Below, in pieces: positions 36,198 through 44,099 of a stretch of DNA of 64,000 nt (position 1 is its first letter; each line of letters opens with the position of its first letter). The translations under genes were made by a program, and so were the position numbers. The DNA comes from Halorubrum cibi (lineage in GTDB: Archaea > Halobacteriota > Halobacteria > Halobacteriales > Haloferacaceae). Location of the stretch: contig NZ_FXTD01000001.1 of the NCBI RefSeq assembly GCF_900182635.1, positions 186,001 through 250,000 of the forward strand, in the 5' to 3' direction. The notes beneath the pieces are model-generated. The model was not told where the DNA came from, did no database searches, and saw only the letters and a program-made list of their open reading frames with translations.

Positions 36198-37199
36198 ATG
36201 CTCGAACCAACCGCACCACGAGAAGCCGTCGAAAACTACATCGACGACATCAAACACGAACTCGCAGCAACCACCGTCGCAAACCACCGATACAGGCTGG
36301 AACAATTCATCCAGTGGTCCGACGAAGCCGGCATCGACGACATGAACAGCATCACCGGGCGGAAACTCCAAGAGTTCAAAACCTGGAAGCAAGGCACCGT
36401 CGCGAAAGTGACGCTCAAGAACCACCTGAGCACCCTTCGCCAATTCATCGAGTTCTGCGAAGACACCAACACCGTGTCCACGGGCGTCGGAAGGAAAATA
36501 CGGCTTCCCACAATGCAACTCGGCGAAGACGTCAACGACACGTTCCTGATGGCCAAAGAAGCCGACCGAATCCTCGACTACTGCGAGAAATACGAATACG
36601 CGACGCTCAGACACACCGTCTTCCACATCCTCTGGCACACAGGAATGCGCTCCGGCGCACTCCGAGGACTGGACGTTAGCGACTTCGACAGCCACAACGG
36701 GCTCCTATCTATCAGACACCGGCCAGAGAGCGACACGCCGCTGAAAAACAAACAGCGAACCGAGCGGGACGTCGTCATCGCAGACGAGCTCGTCACCCTG
36801 ATCGAAGACCACCTCGACATGCACCACCCATACGTTGACGACGACCACGGGCGTACGCCGCTCATCGGGACCCGCGCCGGACGAATGGAACAGACGACGC
36901 TCCAACGGAATATCTACACACTGACCCGACCGTGCCACTACACGAACGAGTGCCCGCACGACAGAGACATGCAAGAGTGCGAAGCAACGAGCTACAACAC
37001 CGCCAGTAAATGCCCGACAAGCGTCTCACCACACGCACTCCGGAAAGGTGCTGTGACCGAGCACCGAAAGCAGGACGTTCCAAAAGAGATCGCCTCCGAA
37101 CGGATGGATATGAGCGGTGATGTCCTCGACAAGCACTACGACAAGCGGACTGAACGCGAGAAAGCGGAGTTACGGAAAGAGTACCTCGACGATATTTGA
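36198..37199 (+). CDS. int: Tyrosine site-specific recombinase (integrase)
   Basis: The 333-residue protein has an N-terminal SAM-like core-binding domain (about 8-92) and a catalytic domain. Active-site residues seen are Arg151 (HTGMRSGALRGL), His279 and Arg282 (SPHALRKGAV), and the nucleophile Tyr314 (VLDKHYDKRTE), with a Lys in the beta-hairpin near 183-185. Four Cys (246, 252, 261, 272) between the Lys and the HxxR box could hold a zinc, as often seen in haloarchaeal integrases. It is complete and not split by the attachment site, so it stays expressible after integration. Confidence 0.96.
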   Translation: MLEPTAPREAVENYIDDIKHELAATTVANHRYRLEQFIQWSDEAGIDDMNSITGRKLQEFKTWKQGTVAKVTLKNHLSTLRQFIEFCEDTNTVSTGVGRKIRLPTMQLGEDVNDTFLMAKEADRILDYCEKYEYATLRHTVFHILWHTGMRSGALRGLDVSDFDSHNGLLSIRHRPESDTPLKNKQRTERDVVIADELVTLIEDHLDMHHPYVDDDHGRTPLIGTRAGRMEQTTLQRNIYTLTRPCHYTNECPHDRDMQECEATSYNTASKCPTSVSPHALRKGAVTEHRKQDVPKEIASERMDMSGDVLDKHYDKRTEREKAELRKEYLDDI

Positions 37200-37540
37200 A
37201 CCGAGTCTGATTGTATCTCCGGGCTATTACTAATACAAAGTTTAAGAGTGAAAAATCAGACAAGCGTTTATAATACTAAACTGATATACTATCTAACGTT
37301 CTGGGCCCAGACTTTGTCTTGGATCGATTCGTTTGTATAAAAACGATAGAAAGCTCGAAATAGTCTCTTTCATCGATGGATTTTGACCAATCATAATGTT
37401 AACTCCGAATGAAAAATAAACTGAACCAACAAATAAGAATAGGCCGAATCCTATAAGAATAAGAGACAGAATTAGCAACGAAGGGAGTATAATCGGACCA
37501 AGACCCGTGCCTAAGGAAGGTGTTTCAATTATAAGCAGAT

Positions 37541-38111
37541 GGCTCTGTTGAAATCCTTAGCAAGTGATATATTCTCACCCAGTCGCGGTCAGTACAGCAC
37601 CTGCGCGGATTGACGCACAACCCGGCCAGTAAAGTGTAGTGTGAGCGAACGGCCACTATGCGACGGTCGATTCGGTACGCCCTCTCGACGGTTGTCGGTC
37701 TGGGAGTGATGACGCCGGTGGTAATCGTCGGTGGCAGTAGTCTCAGCGTCCTCGTAGTGATTCCGTTCATATACGGGGCGACAACAGAGCTCATGCTCGA
37801 CAATCTCACAAAATTCCAACAAACTATGCGTGGCGAGTCACGGAAGATCGGGATGATTGGCGCCGGTATCAGCGCTGGAAGCACAACCGGCCTGCTACAG
37901 CAGTCAGTCGCAGTAGGAATTGTGGGATTCGGGCTATTCATTTTCGGCATAGCGCTGACCATCGCAGATCCTGTAATCGTTGTAGACCCTGACAGTCAGT
38001 AGACCGGTACGGCTCGCGGTAACGGGCTGTATTGAGTGTTAAATACGCAGTTTTCATCGACCGGCTGTTTCAGGCGAGAATATATCTGAAGAATAGGATT
38101 TCAACAGAGCC
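37541..38111 (+). mobile_element. 571-bp non-autonomous element with IS6-like 17-bp inverted ends
   Basis: The ends are perfect 17-base inverted repeats, GGCTCTGTTGAAATCCT (37541-37557) and its complement (38095-38111). They are flanked by the 8-base target duplication AAGCAGAT (37533-37540 and 38112-38119). The GGCTCTGTTG end and 8-bp duplication are typical of IS6/IS26-family elements. It encodes a membrane protein and no transposase, so mobilisation would need one in trans. Confidence 0.9.
37658..38002 (+). CDS. Membrane protein carried by the IS6-like unit
   Basis: The 114-residue protein has three or four hydrophobic segments (ALSTVVGLGVMTPVVIVG, LSVLVVIPFIYGATTEL, GISAGSTTGLLQQSVAVGIV, IFGIALTIADPVIVV). 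It is preceded by a G/C-richer segment than the surrounding DNA. It lies wholly between the inverted repeats and so is cargo or a passenger of the unit. No family recognised. Expression could come from a promoter in the left end. Confidence 0.6.
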   Translation: MRRSIRYALSTVVGLGVMTPVVIVGGSSLSVLVVIPFIYGATTELMLDNLTKFQQTMRGESRKIGMIGAGISAGSTTGLLQQSVAVGIVGFGLFIFGIALTIADPVIVVDPDSQ

Positions 38112-38551
38112 AAGCAGATATAATACATTGATTATCCCGGAAATAGTTATAATCAATATACCAGACTTGGCTAAATTGAAGTCTAACATACTGTCCGTAC
38201 TGTCAACGCCAATCTCTGCGTCTGGTCTGGGTCTATGGAGATCCCTCAAGGCTTGTAAATAAAGTGCAACCGCAGGAAGTGCCAACGCCACCACCTGTAA
38301 GAGTGTCAGTATGGTTTCTTTTGACATCAACTGCTTTTCAACCCACTCACGTTAGTAATATTGGGACAGTTGTTGTGAGTGCCTTGCCCCGCCACGATGC
38401 CGACTGAACTGCGAGGCCATGTCCCGCAAATTCTTTTTCGGTCTCGTCCACGTGATACAGCCTATACGAGAAAATTCAAAATGAATCCGTGATGTCAAAA
38501 TCCTATTTTATTCAGGGAAGACTATTTAATAGAGACTGTTAATAGAGTGAT

Positions 38552-39232
38552 ATGAGCCAACACACCGAGCGAGATATGGTGTGGGATCAGGCCCTCCAGT
38601 ACGCAACTACAGAGCAGTCTTTCGATCTCATAGAAATCCAAGATTCGATTGACCGGGATGTGAGTGAGCTCATAATCCGAGACACCCTCAGCGCGATGGT
38701 CGATAAAGAGTGGTTGTCAGAAGAGGACTCGGATATTGGTAAGTGGTCTCCCGGTTCCCAGCTACAGGATGAGGAACCCAGTGAAGAAACAGAAGTAGAA
38801 ATGGACGACGAACAAGAGATGCCAGACGTGATTTCTATATCGGAGTGCAGTGCCTCTGCGCCGAGTAGTCTTTCAGAAGATCAAGTATATGTCGGAGTGG
38901 TTGATCGAGTAACGAGTGGAGGAAGTGGCAATGCGATCGTCGATTTGCCCGATGGTAACGGAGAACTCAATTTAGGACCAATTGATGGATCTGCGGAAGG
39001 TCAGAAGGTTCGTTTCATTCCAGAGAATGGTATATGGGCTCGATGTCTTGATGAGGAGTATACCTATGAATCGTATAGTCCACAAGATGGCCAATCACGC
39101 TCCAAACGTAAGAAGAGGCGTTCCAGCCGAAGGAGTAGGAAGGTAAACTCGCCGAATCCATACAAATCCAATAACTCCTCTCGATCAAAAGATCCAGATA
39201 ATTTGAATAAGTTGCTGACAGGCAATCAATAA
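38552..39232 (+). CDS. Winged-helix-like plus TRAM-like protein with basic tail
   Basis: The 226-residue protein starts with an HTH-like region (about 10-58, DQALQYATTEQSFDLIEIQD then IIRDTLSAMVDKEWLSEED), an acidic linker (72-92), and a TRAM/OB-like small beta domain (about 110-156, VYVGVVDRVTSGGSGNAIVD and GQKVRFI). It ends with a basic Arg/Lys tail (182-197) and a Ser/Asn-rich end. All point to nucleic-acid binding. CTATTTAATAG about 25 bases upstream is a good leaderless promoter. No named family; it may be an element-specific regulator or RNA chaperone. Confidence 0.7.
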   Translation: MSQHTERDMVWDQALQYATTEQSFDLIEIQDSIDRDVSELIIRDTLSAMVDKEWLSEEDSDIGKWSPGSQLQDEEPSEETEVEMDDEQEMPDVISISECSASAPSSLSEDQVYVGVVDRVTSGGSGNAIVDLPDGNGELNLGPIDGSAEGQKVRFIPENGIWARCLDEEYTYESYSPQDGQSRSKRKKRRSSRRSRKVNSPNPYKSNNSSRSKDPDNLNKLLTGNQ

Positions 39233-39243
39233 AGTACGATACT

Positions 39244-39984
39244 CTAACGGCGGCCTGTGTCGGCCTCATATAGTGCGAGATTCGCTTCGATATCGCTCAT
39301 CACGTACTCGTGGATCACCGTCTCGAGCTCGTCGATGGTGGCCGCACGATCCTCTGTAATTGCTTGGATGTACTCGGGAGCAAGCTCTTCACCAAACAGC
39401 GTATTTGTGAGTTCCTCGCCGCGCCACAGTGTCGGTTGAACTGTTAGACCGTGTTTGTCAAGCACTTCTTCCAACGAAGGCCACTTCACACCGGCTTCGT
39501 CGGCTGACCTCTTCCGAGGGACAAACAGGTCAACGTGGTTCTTCGCGCAATTGAGCTCGGGTTGCTGACGGAACTGAAGCGACTCGATGCGTTTTGATAG
39601 ATAGTCCAAATCGAAGGCCTCGCCGTTGTATGTCACGAGTGCGTTGGGATCAAACTCGTTTATGCGCTCAAACGCTCGACGAATCATGGTTCCCTCATCA
39701 CCGAGTGCACCTCCAAGGGTCAGCACGTCGATAGACTGCTCGCCAGCCACGGTGTCCTTCAGACCGATCCCGATTGCAACTGTCCGGCCGCTCGTCGGAT
39801 CGAGGGAATTGCACTCAATATCGATGCTGGCGTATCGAGTGGTAATCTCATCCGAACCGAGTGACTGGCGAAAAACGAACTCTTCCATTGTGTGTAGAAC
39901 ACTGAGCGAGATCATCAAACTGTCGACTTTCTTACGGTACGTATTGGCATTGATATGTAATCTCGGGCTCACGGTTACCCGCAT
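39244..39984 (-). CDS. DnaQ/RNase H-like 3'-5' exonuclease
   Basis: The 246-residue protein has all three exonuclease motifs of the DEDD superfamily: ExoI SIDIECNS (Asp55, Glu57), ExoII TYNGEAFDLDYL (Asn120, Asp125) and ExoIII YVMSDIEANL (Tyr227, Asp231, a DEDDy pattern). It most resembles the stand-alone exonuclease domain of B-family polymerases (RNase_H_2/YprB-like), with no polymerase attached. ATG at 39984 is supported by a TATA-like CTATA sequence near 40007-40015. Proofreading, recombination or degradation of invading DNA are all possible roles. Confidence 0.85.
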   Translation of the reverse strand: MRVTVSPRLHINANTYRKKVDSLMISLSVLHTMEEFVFRQSLGSDEITTRYASIDIECNSLDPTSGRTVAIGIGLKDTVAGEQSIDVLTLGGALGDEGTMIRRAFERINEFDPNALVTYNGEAFDLDYLSKRIESLQFRQQPELNCAKNHVDLFVPRKRSADEAGVKWPSLEEVLDKHGLTVQPTLWRGEELTNTLFGEELAPEYIQAITEDRAATIDELETVIHEYVMSDIEANLALYEADTGRR

Positions 39985-40211
39985 TTCAGTTGCCTCTGGT
40001 TCTTAGTCTATATCTGCTATAGGAGCCCGACAGACGCCCGTGGTGGCATTTCAGCTTTATTGTGAATACTATGACACATGGAAATAAGACCCCCTCACAC
40101 AGCCGCTATCAGCGGTTACAATATCGGTTAGTGACTACTATAATACAGGAATAAACACCCACAGTCGACGAGCGGCGGCACCATCCTACGAACAGCGGAA
40201 ACACACAATCA

Positions 40212-40733
40212 ATGCAATCACCAACCAACTATAGCGAGACAGATCTGGCCTACACTATGGGGCTGATAGCTGGCGAATCAAGCTTCTTCATCACGTTCAG
40301 CCGGGATGATCGGTACACACACGATGTCTACTACGGTCCCAAGTTCAGCATCTCAATGGGCGAGAAGGAGCAAGAGCTACTTGAGAATCAGTGTCAGCTC
40401 TACGGATTAGGAACGGTCAATACGACGATGAAGGGCCATCAGTGGGTAATCTCAAGCCGAGCCGAGTGTCGCGAACTGATCGAACTTATCGACCAGTACC
40501 TCGAGCAAAACCCTTCCACGGAGTTCCAGAGCGCAGCGAAACACAACGCATATCTGAGCTGGCGAGCCGCGCTGGAACTGCTCCGACCCGGTCGACAACT
40601 CACCGCAGATGAAGTGGTCGAACTTGCCGAGCTCCGAGACGAGATCAACTATATTGGCGCGACAAATGCGATACCGACGGAAGAAATCAAAGAGTTAGTC
40701 AGAGCGGCTGAAACAGAACAGAATGTCGTATAA
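40212..40733 (+). CDS. Free-standing LAGLIDADG homing-endonuclease-like protein
   Basis: The 173-residue protein has one LAGLIDADG helix, AYTMGLIAGESSFFITF, with Glu22 in the place of the catalytic acid. The typical beta region follows (YYGPKFSISMGEKEQELLEN, then YGLGTVNTTMKGHQWVISSR). One motif means it would act as a homodimer. It is not inside an intein or intron, so it is either a free-standing homing nuclease or a domesticated DNA-binding protein. Its length is within the one-motif range. Confidence 0.8.
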   Translation: MQSPTNYSETDLAYTMGLIAGESSFFITFSRDDRYTHDVYYGPKFSISMGEKEQELLENQCQLYGLGTVNTTMKGHQWVISSRAECRELIELIDQYLEQNPSTEFQSAAKHNAYLSWRAALELLRPGRQLTADEVVELAELRDEINYIGATNAIPTEEIKELVRAAETEQNVV

Positions 40734-41375
40734 CCAGAAGGAATATCCCTGGAAAGTGACTATCTCCATATGAGGCCCAGTTAGAGGCCTCACTAACCTG
40801 GGGAGGTTAGATATCCATCCGGGTAGCGGACGCTCCGCCCCTACTGGAGGAACGGCATCCAGAGGCCGGGTTATCAGCCCCGGTCGGAACCGTTTCTGCG
40901 ATTAGTTACTCTACAGCACTGAGGGCCCAGTACACTTGATTTCTCATGAAACTGGCTTCGAGTGCCACGCACAAGCGGTATCAGAGCAAGATGACTGTGT
41001 TCCGCATTTACGAGACGTCCGTAATAATTTCTTGACTATCCACTGTGAATAGAAGTAATTACCCATGATAATACGGCGGGGACAATGCGCTTCAACCCGG
41101 CAACTCGATCAACTGGATTTTCGCGCGGATACGTAAGGTCGAGTGGGTACGTACGGATGTCATTTTGAACCCCTCCTGCTCGGAGCCCCCAAACGGGTGT
41201 TATTTGGGTGGAGATACGTCCTGACCCACTGGTGCGGGCATACTGCTGTGTGAGAAGGAGACGACCGTGGGTACCTCCTGCTGCGTTTGAACTGGAAGTT
41301 GGTTCCCTATCACCATGAGCCGACAAATGCCGTCTCGGATCTCACAGAGCCGATGTGTGTTAATCTACCTCGCAG
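40734..41375. other. Gene-poor stretch of the element
   Basis: About 640 bases without a credible gene. Short inverted segments occur (GAGGCCTCACTAACC, then GGTTAGATATCC around 40775-40815; GGCCGGGTTATCAGCCCCGG near 40864-40884). The only sizeable minus-strand frame (41036-41326) has a TTG start and no protein-like character. It may hold regulatory or decayed sequence. Confidence 0.4.
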
Positions 41376-41849
41376 CTATTCGTCACCACCCTCTTCGACT
41401 TCGTCCTCGGCATCCGGCTGGAGTCTTACACCCAAGTAAATCAAAACCAGGCCGACAGGAATCCCGACCAACGTTAAACAAAATAGAGCCCCAACCGTCA
41501 TGAACATCTTGCCAAGATTCGTGTTGCGATCTCTCTTGTGCTCGGCTGGTGTCTTTTTATTTCGGGCTTCCTGTTTGGCGGCTCGTCTCTCAGTGATTTT
41601 GTCTTTAAGCTTGCCAACTGTCCGTAGATCCTGATCCGTACCGTGGATCTCGTAGCCCATCCCACAGCTGTAACAGACGAAGGCCTCGTCAATCTCACCA
41701 GGTGGAATACCGACGGTGTGAGAGCCACATTCCCCACAGTCACCGTTTCGATCGAAGGAATCGTGTAACCATTCTGGAAGCTGACCGACATCCAGATCCT
41801 CGGTTCCGATGAGCGACCCAATCTCCTGTTCAGTTAGCTCGTCAGTCAT
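41376..41849 (-). CDS. Zinc-ribbon protein with C-terminal membrane helices
   Basis: The 157-residue protein has a zinc ribbon (Cys38, Cys41, Cys59, Cys62: GDCGECG and CYSCG), a charged linker rich in Lys/Arg (about 80-110), and a hydrophobic hairpin or one to two membrane helices (about 113-141, MFMTVGALFCLTLVGIPVGL), then an acidic tail. Its start lies 8 bases inside the upstream nuclease gene, so the two are an operon. It may anchor or signal for that nuclease at the membrane. No family recognised. Confidence 0.72.
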   Translation of the reverse strand: MTDELTEQEIGSLIGTEDLDVGQLPEWLHDSFDRNGDCGECGSHTVGIPPGEIDEAFVCYSCGMGYEIHGTDQDLRTVGKLKDKITERRAAKQEARNKKTPAEHKRDRNTNLGKMFMTVGALFCLTLVGIPVGLVLIYLGVRLQPDAEDEVEEGGDE

Positions 41850-42969
41850 GCGTCTCTCCCTGGGGATCAGCAAACGCTTCGTGGCCCAGGCGCACCAACG
41901 TCGCAAACGCACCTGCAATCTCGTCGCGTAGATCCTCGTCGAGATCGTCTGCTCCCTCGATCTCCCACTTGCGAGTCACAACACGATACGTTTGGTTTCC
42001 AGTGATGTCGAGTCCCTGCTCTTCGAACTCAGCTCGCATCCCTTGGAGCTCGGAGACACCATCCACGCTGTTGCCCTTAGCGTCAATGGCGATCACGACA
42101 GTTCCGTCATCTGGCTTCGGAGCGAGTCGATACCTGATCGACGTTGGATGATCCACATTCTGACTGACGAGTCGGGGCTCGCGCACGTCGATCCCCTCCG
42201 AGAACAACTCACCGACTGACGCCGCGCTCGCTACCGATCGGAAATCCGGATATGCTCTCTCAAGAAGATCGTTGACCAGGCTCGGATACGTAGGACTTGG
42301 CCGATCCTTTGGACGGACTCTCCCCTGTGGATAGTCGACGACAGTGGAGCTCGCAATCATCGTCTCAGTATCGTCACCGCTCGGCGAACTGAACGCCTGG
42401 ATCTCCACGCACTGGAAATTAAGGCCTTCCTCAAGCAGGTACCGTACATTCTGCTCTGTTCGCCTGGTGATCTCCTCTGCGACGACGACCATCCGCTGTG
42501 TGCTATTGAACTGATGAGGTTCCAGTGACTCCCCGAATGCCGTCTCAAATCCTGTCAGGAGATTGCCACCACGATCGGAGCCCTCGCTAACATCCCACTC
42601 ACCACGAGTCAGCCTCGCCCGGTGGTCTTGATAAAGATCGTTGAGTCCCTCGTAGTCGTACGAGCTGAGTGACTGTGCGTAATTCTGCGGTTGACTGAGG
42701 ATGGTCTCCTCGCTCGCAGAGCCCGATCCCGACCGGCCGATCTTCACCTCAAAAACTACGATATTGCCGTAGTGGTCAATCCCAATCAGATCGGCGACGC
42801 CAGTCTCCAGCCGTACTTGCCGCCCGATAATGAGAATCGGCTCCTGCAATAGGAGCTTGGGGCTCCGGTGTAGCCGGTCCTCAAGCATTTCCTCAGACGC
42901 AGGGTGAGATTGATCGTACGCAACTAAACTCGATTCTCTGTCCGTCGTAGTCGTCTCATATAGCCGCAC
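41842..42969 (-). CDS. PD-(D/E)XK nuclease-like protein (NucS/DUF91-like N-terminal domain)
   Basis: The 375-residue protein begins with a nuclease core: EEMLEDRLHRSPKLLLQEP, then VADLIGIDHYGNIVVFEVK, giving Asp60, Glu74 and Lys76 as the D-E-x-K active site, plus SQPQNYAQSLSSYDYEGL as a likely Q motif. The rest (about 150-375) is of unknown fold and may be the target-recognition or regulatory part. The start is GTG at 42969, about 25 bases from a TATA-like AGTATAGGG on the same strand. It is divergent from a winged-helix regulator and overlaps the membrane zinc-ribbon gene. Confidence 0.85.
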   Translation of the reverse strand: MRLYETTTTDRESSLVAYDQSHPASEEMLEDRLHRSPKLLLQEPILIIGRQVRLETGVADLIGIDHYGNIVVFEVKIGRSGSGSASEETILSQPQNYAQSLSSYDYEGLNDLYQDHRARLTRGEWDVSEGSDRGGNLLTGFETAFGESLEPHQFNSTQRMVVVAEEITRRTEQNVRYLLEEGLNFQCVEIQAFSSPSGDDTETMIASSTVVDYPQGRVRPKDRPSPTYPSLVNDLLERAYPDFRSVASAASVGELFSEGIDVREPRLVSQNVDHPTSIRYRLAPKPDDGTVVIAIDAKGNSVDGVSELQGMRAEFEEQGLDITGNQTYRVVTRKWEIEGADDLDEDLRDEIAGAFATLVRLGHEAFADPQGETHD

Positions 42970-43005
42970 GGTTGCTCGTCGCGACCAACCACCCTATACT
43001 TTCGT

Positions 43006-43075
43006 ACCGGTAGGATTTCTTGACCGGTCAAGATTTCTTTTATATACTACACGGCAAACCGGTGGAATTTCTTGA
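43006..43075. promoter_or_regulatory. Three-box operator between the nuclease and regulator genes
   Basis: The box ACCGGT-N3/4-ATTTCTT occurs at 43006-43021, 43023-43039 and 43058-43073. The middle box overlaps a perfect 12-base palindrome TTGACCGGTCAA (43020-43031). The boxes lie next to the TATA boxes of both divergent genes (about 42990-42998 on the minus strand, TTTTATATAC at 43038-43047 on the plus strand). It is the expected arrangement for an autoregulating repressor. Confidence 0.72.
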
Positions 43076-43079
43076 GTGA

Positions 43080-43325
43080 ATGTCTCTCATCGGCGCAACA
43101 AAGGAGTCGATACTGCGTGAGCTCGACGGCGAGCCGAAGCACGGCTATGCGATTGCGAACGTGGCCGATATCTCGAAGGGCGGGATCTACTCCCATTTGC
43201 GGGATCTCGAAGAGGCTGGGATGGTGGCCGTCGACGAGGAGGAAGAAGACGGGCGAGGAGTCAAAACATACCGCCTGACCGAAGCTGGCGAACTGCTTGT
43301 TGAAGCATTGAAAAAGGCTGAGTAG
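43080..43325 (+). CDS. Small winged-helix transcription regulator (PadR-like)
   Basis: The 81-residue protein is one winged helix: GATKESILRELDGEPKHGYA, the recognition helix SKGGIYSHLRDLEEAGMVAV, and the wing GRGVKTYRLTEAGELLVEAL. The GxIYSHLRxLEExGMV pattern is that of PadR-like regulators without the C-terminal dimerisation domain. It faces the nuclease/membrane-protein operon across 110 bases that contain three matching operator boxes, so it probably represses both itself and that operon. Confidence 0.87.
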   Translation: MSLIGATKESILRELDGEPKHGYAIANVADISKGGIYSHLRDLEEAGMVAVDEEEEDGRGVKTYRLTEAGELLVEALKKAE

Positions 43326-43663
43326 CGCGATCCCACCGATTTTGGTGGCATGGATCTGATAGGTCGTCTCACTTGGTCGAATGGATCGGAGCGATAATCT
43401 TCGATTCGTTCGTGGTTGCCATTCTATAACACGCTCTGGTAGTCCTCCGAGTAGAGTGTCACATGAACGTACCAGTCTAACTGACAAGTCCACCCCGACG
43501 TGGGCTGCGGGTTTTGTCGTATTTCGACTACGAGAATCGCCAGATTACGTTAATTAACGAAGAGTAGATCGACAATTAGTATGAATCGACCGCCGCACAT
43601 GTTGATATAACAGTAGAACAGACTAACCAGTATACTTATAATACCTCAAAACATATATAAAAT
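43326..43663. other. Intergenic region after the regulator
   Basis: No gene is supported in about 340 bases. CCACC and GGTGG at about 43334-43350 form a short hairpin that may end the regulator transcript. The last 60 bases are AT-rich (CTTATAATACC, ACATATATAAAATATGG) and give a strong promoter for the small protein at 43664. Confidence 0.45.
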
Positions 43664-43789
43664 ATGGTAGAAGCCACACTCCCCGTTTCTCATGATACCC
43701 ATGAGATTGTCCGGTCAAAGAAACGCGGCGGTGAAACCTTTGATACCCTTATCAAGAGAGTATTTGAGGAGTATGAGCCGAACGTATAG
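43664..43789 (+). CDS. Small antitoxin-like (VapB/ribbon-helix-helix-like) protein
   Basis: The 41-residue protein reads MVEATLPVSHDTHEIVRSKK and continues RGGETFDTLIKRVFEEYEPNV. The pattern of a short beta strand, a helix and a helix resembles the RHH antitoxin-like proteins common in haloarchaea. ATATATAAAATATG places a TATA box close to the start. No toxin of the PIN type follows, so it may be a solitary regulator, for example of the helicase gene further on. Confidence 0.65.
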   Translation: MVEATLPVSHDTHEIVRSKKRGGETFDTLIKRVFEEYEPNV

Positions 43790-43808
43790 TCAAGGAAAGT
43801 GTTGAACG

Positions 43809-43955
43809 GCTGGCGAAGGTGAGAGATCTGTATGAGGGCCTCTCTCGCCAGCTTCCTACCACACTGGTGACAACCGACTCCAAGGCAAACTGATGCCTTC
43901 CGTACAAATACAAACGTACGAAGGCTATTTAATTGCTTTGTAGCTGGTTGTCGCC
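43809..43955. other. Structured non-coding segment upstream of the helicase gene
   Basis: Hairpin A: GCTGGCGA (43809-43816) and GAGAG (43821-43825) pair with CTCTC (43840-43844) and TCGCCAGC (43845-43852). Hairpin B: GGTGACAACC (43866-43875) pairs with GGTTGTCGCC (43946-43955), enclosing a further hairpin at 43895-43925 (GCCTTCCGTAC with GTACGAAGGC). It could be a small RNA, a copy-number control RNA or part of an origin. Confidence 0.45.
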
Positions 43956-43994
43956 GAGGTATGCGCCCCACCCTATGAACGGCGCAAACAACAA

Positions 43995-44099
43995 ATGAGA
44001 AACGACAATCAGCAAACTGAGGAGGAGGACAGAGCAGACTCAGGCATCCAAACCTGGAAGAAAGAGATCGAGCAGCAAATAACGGAGGTCGATGAGTGA
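43995..44099 (+). CDS. 34-residue acidic leader protein of the helicase gene
   Basis: A short frame ATG AGA AAC GAC encodes MRNDNQQTEEEDRADSGIQ, then TWKKEIEQQITEVDE. Its TGA overlaps the next ATG (ATGATG context at 44097-44101), so it may serve for translational coupling. It has no recognisable domain but has a codon pattern like the flanking genes. It is short and could be non-functional. Confidence 0.45.
   Translation: MRNDNQQTEEEDRADSGIQTWKKEIEQQITEVDE

Larger units (their letters stand above)
37293..38330 (-). pseudogene. Four-helix membrane protein gene split by a 571-bp insertion
   Basis: The 5' part is 38330-38112 (73 codons, MMSKETILTLLQVVALALPA up to INVLYLL). The 3' part is 37532-37293 (79 codons plus stop, IIETPSLGTGLG up to PRQSLGPER). 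Deleting the inserted unit and one 8-bp target copy joins them in frame as a 152-residue protein with about four hydrophobic segments. With the insertion, translation from 38330 runs into the terminal repeat and ends after VEILFFRYILA at 38070. Function unknown. Confidence 0.85.

Noticed and set aside
41036-41326. 96-residue minus-strand frame in the element
   Set aside because: It has a TTG start, no domain, skewed composition, and overlaps no promoter; more likely chance in a non-coding stretch.
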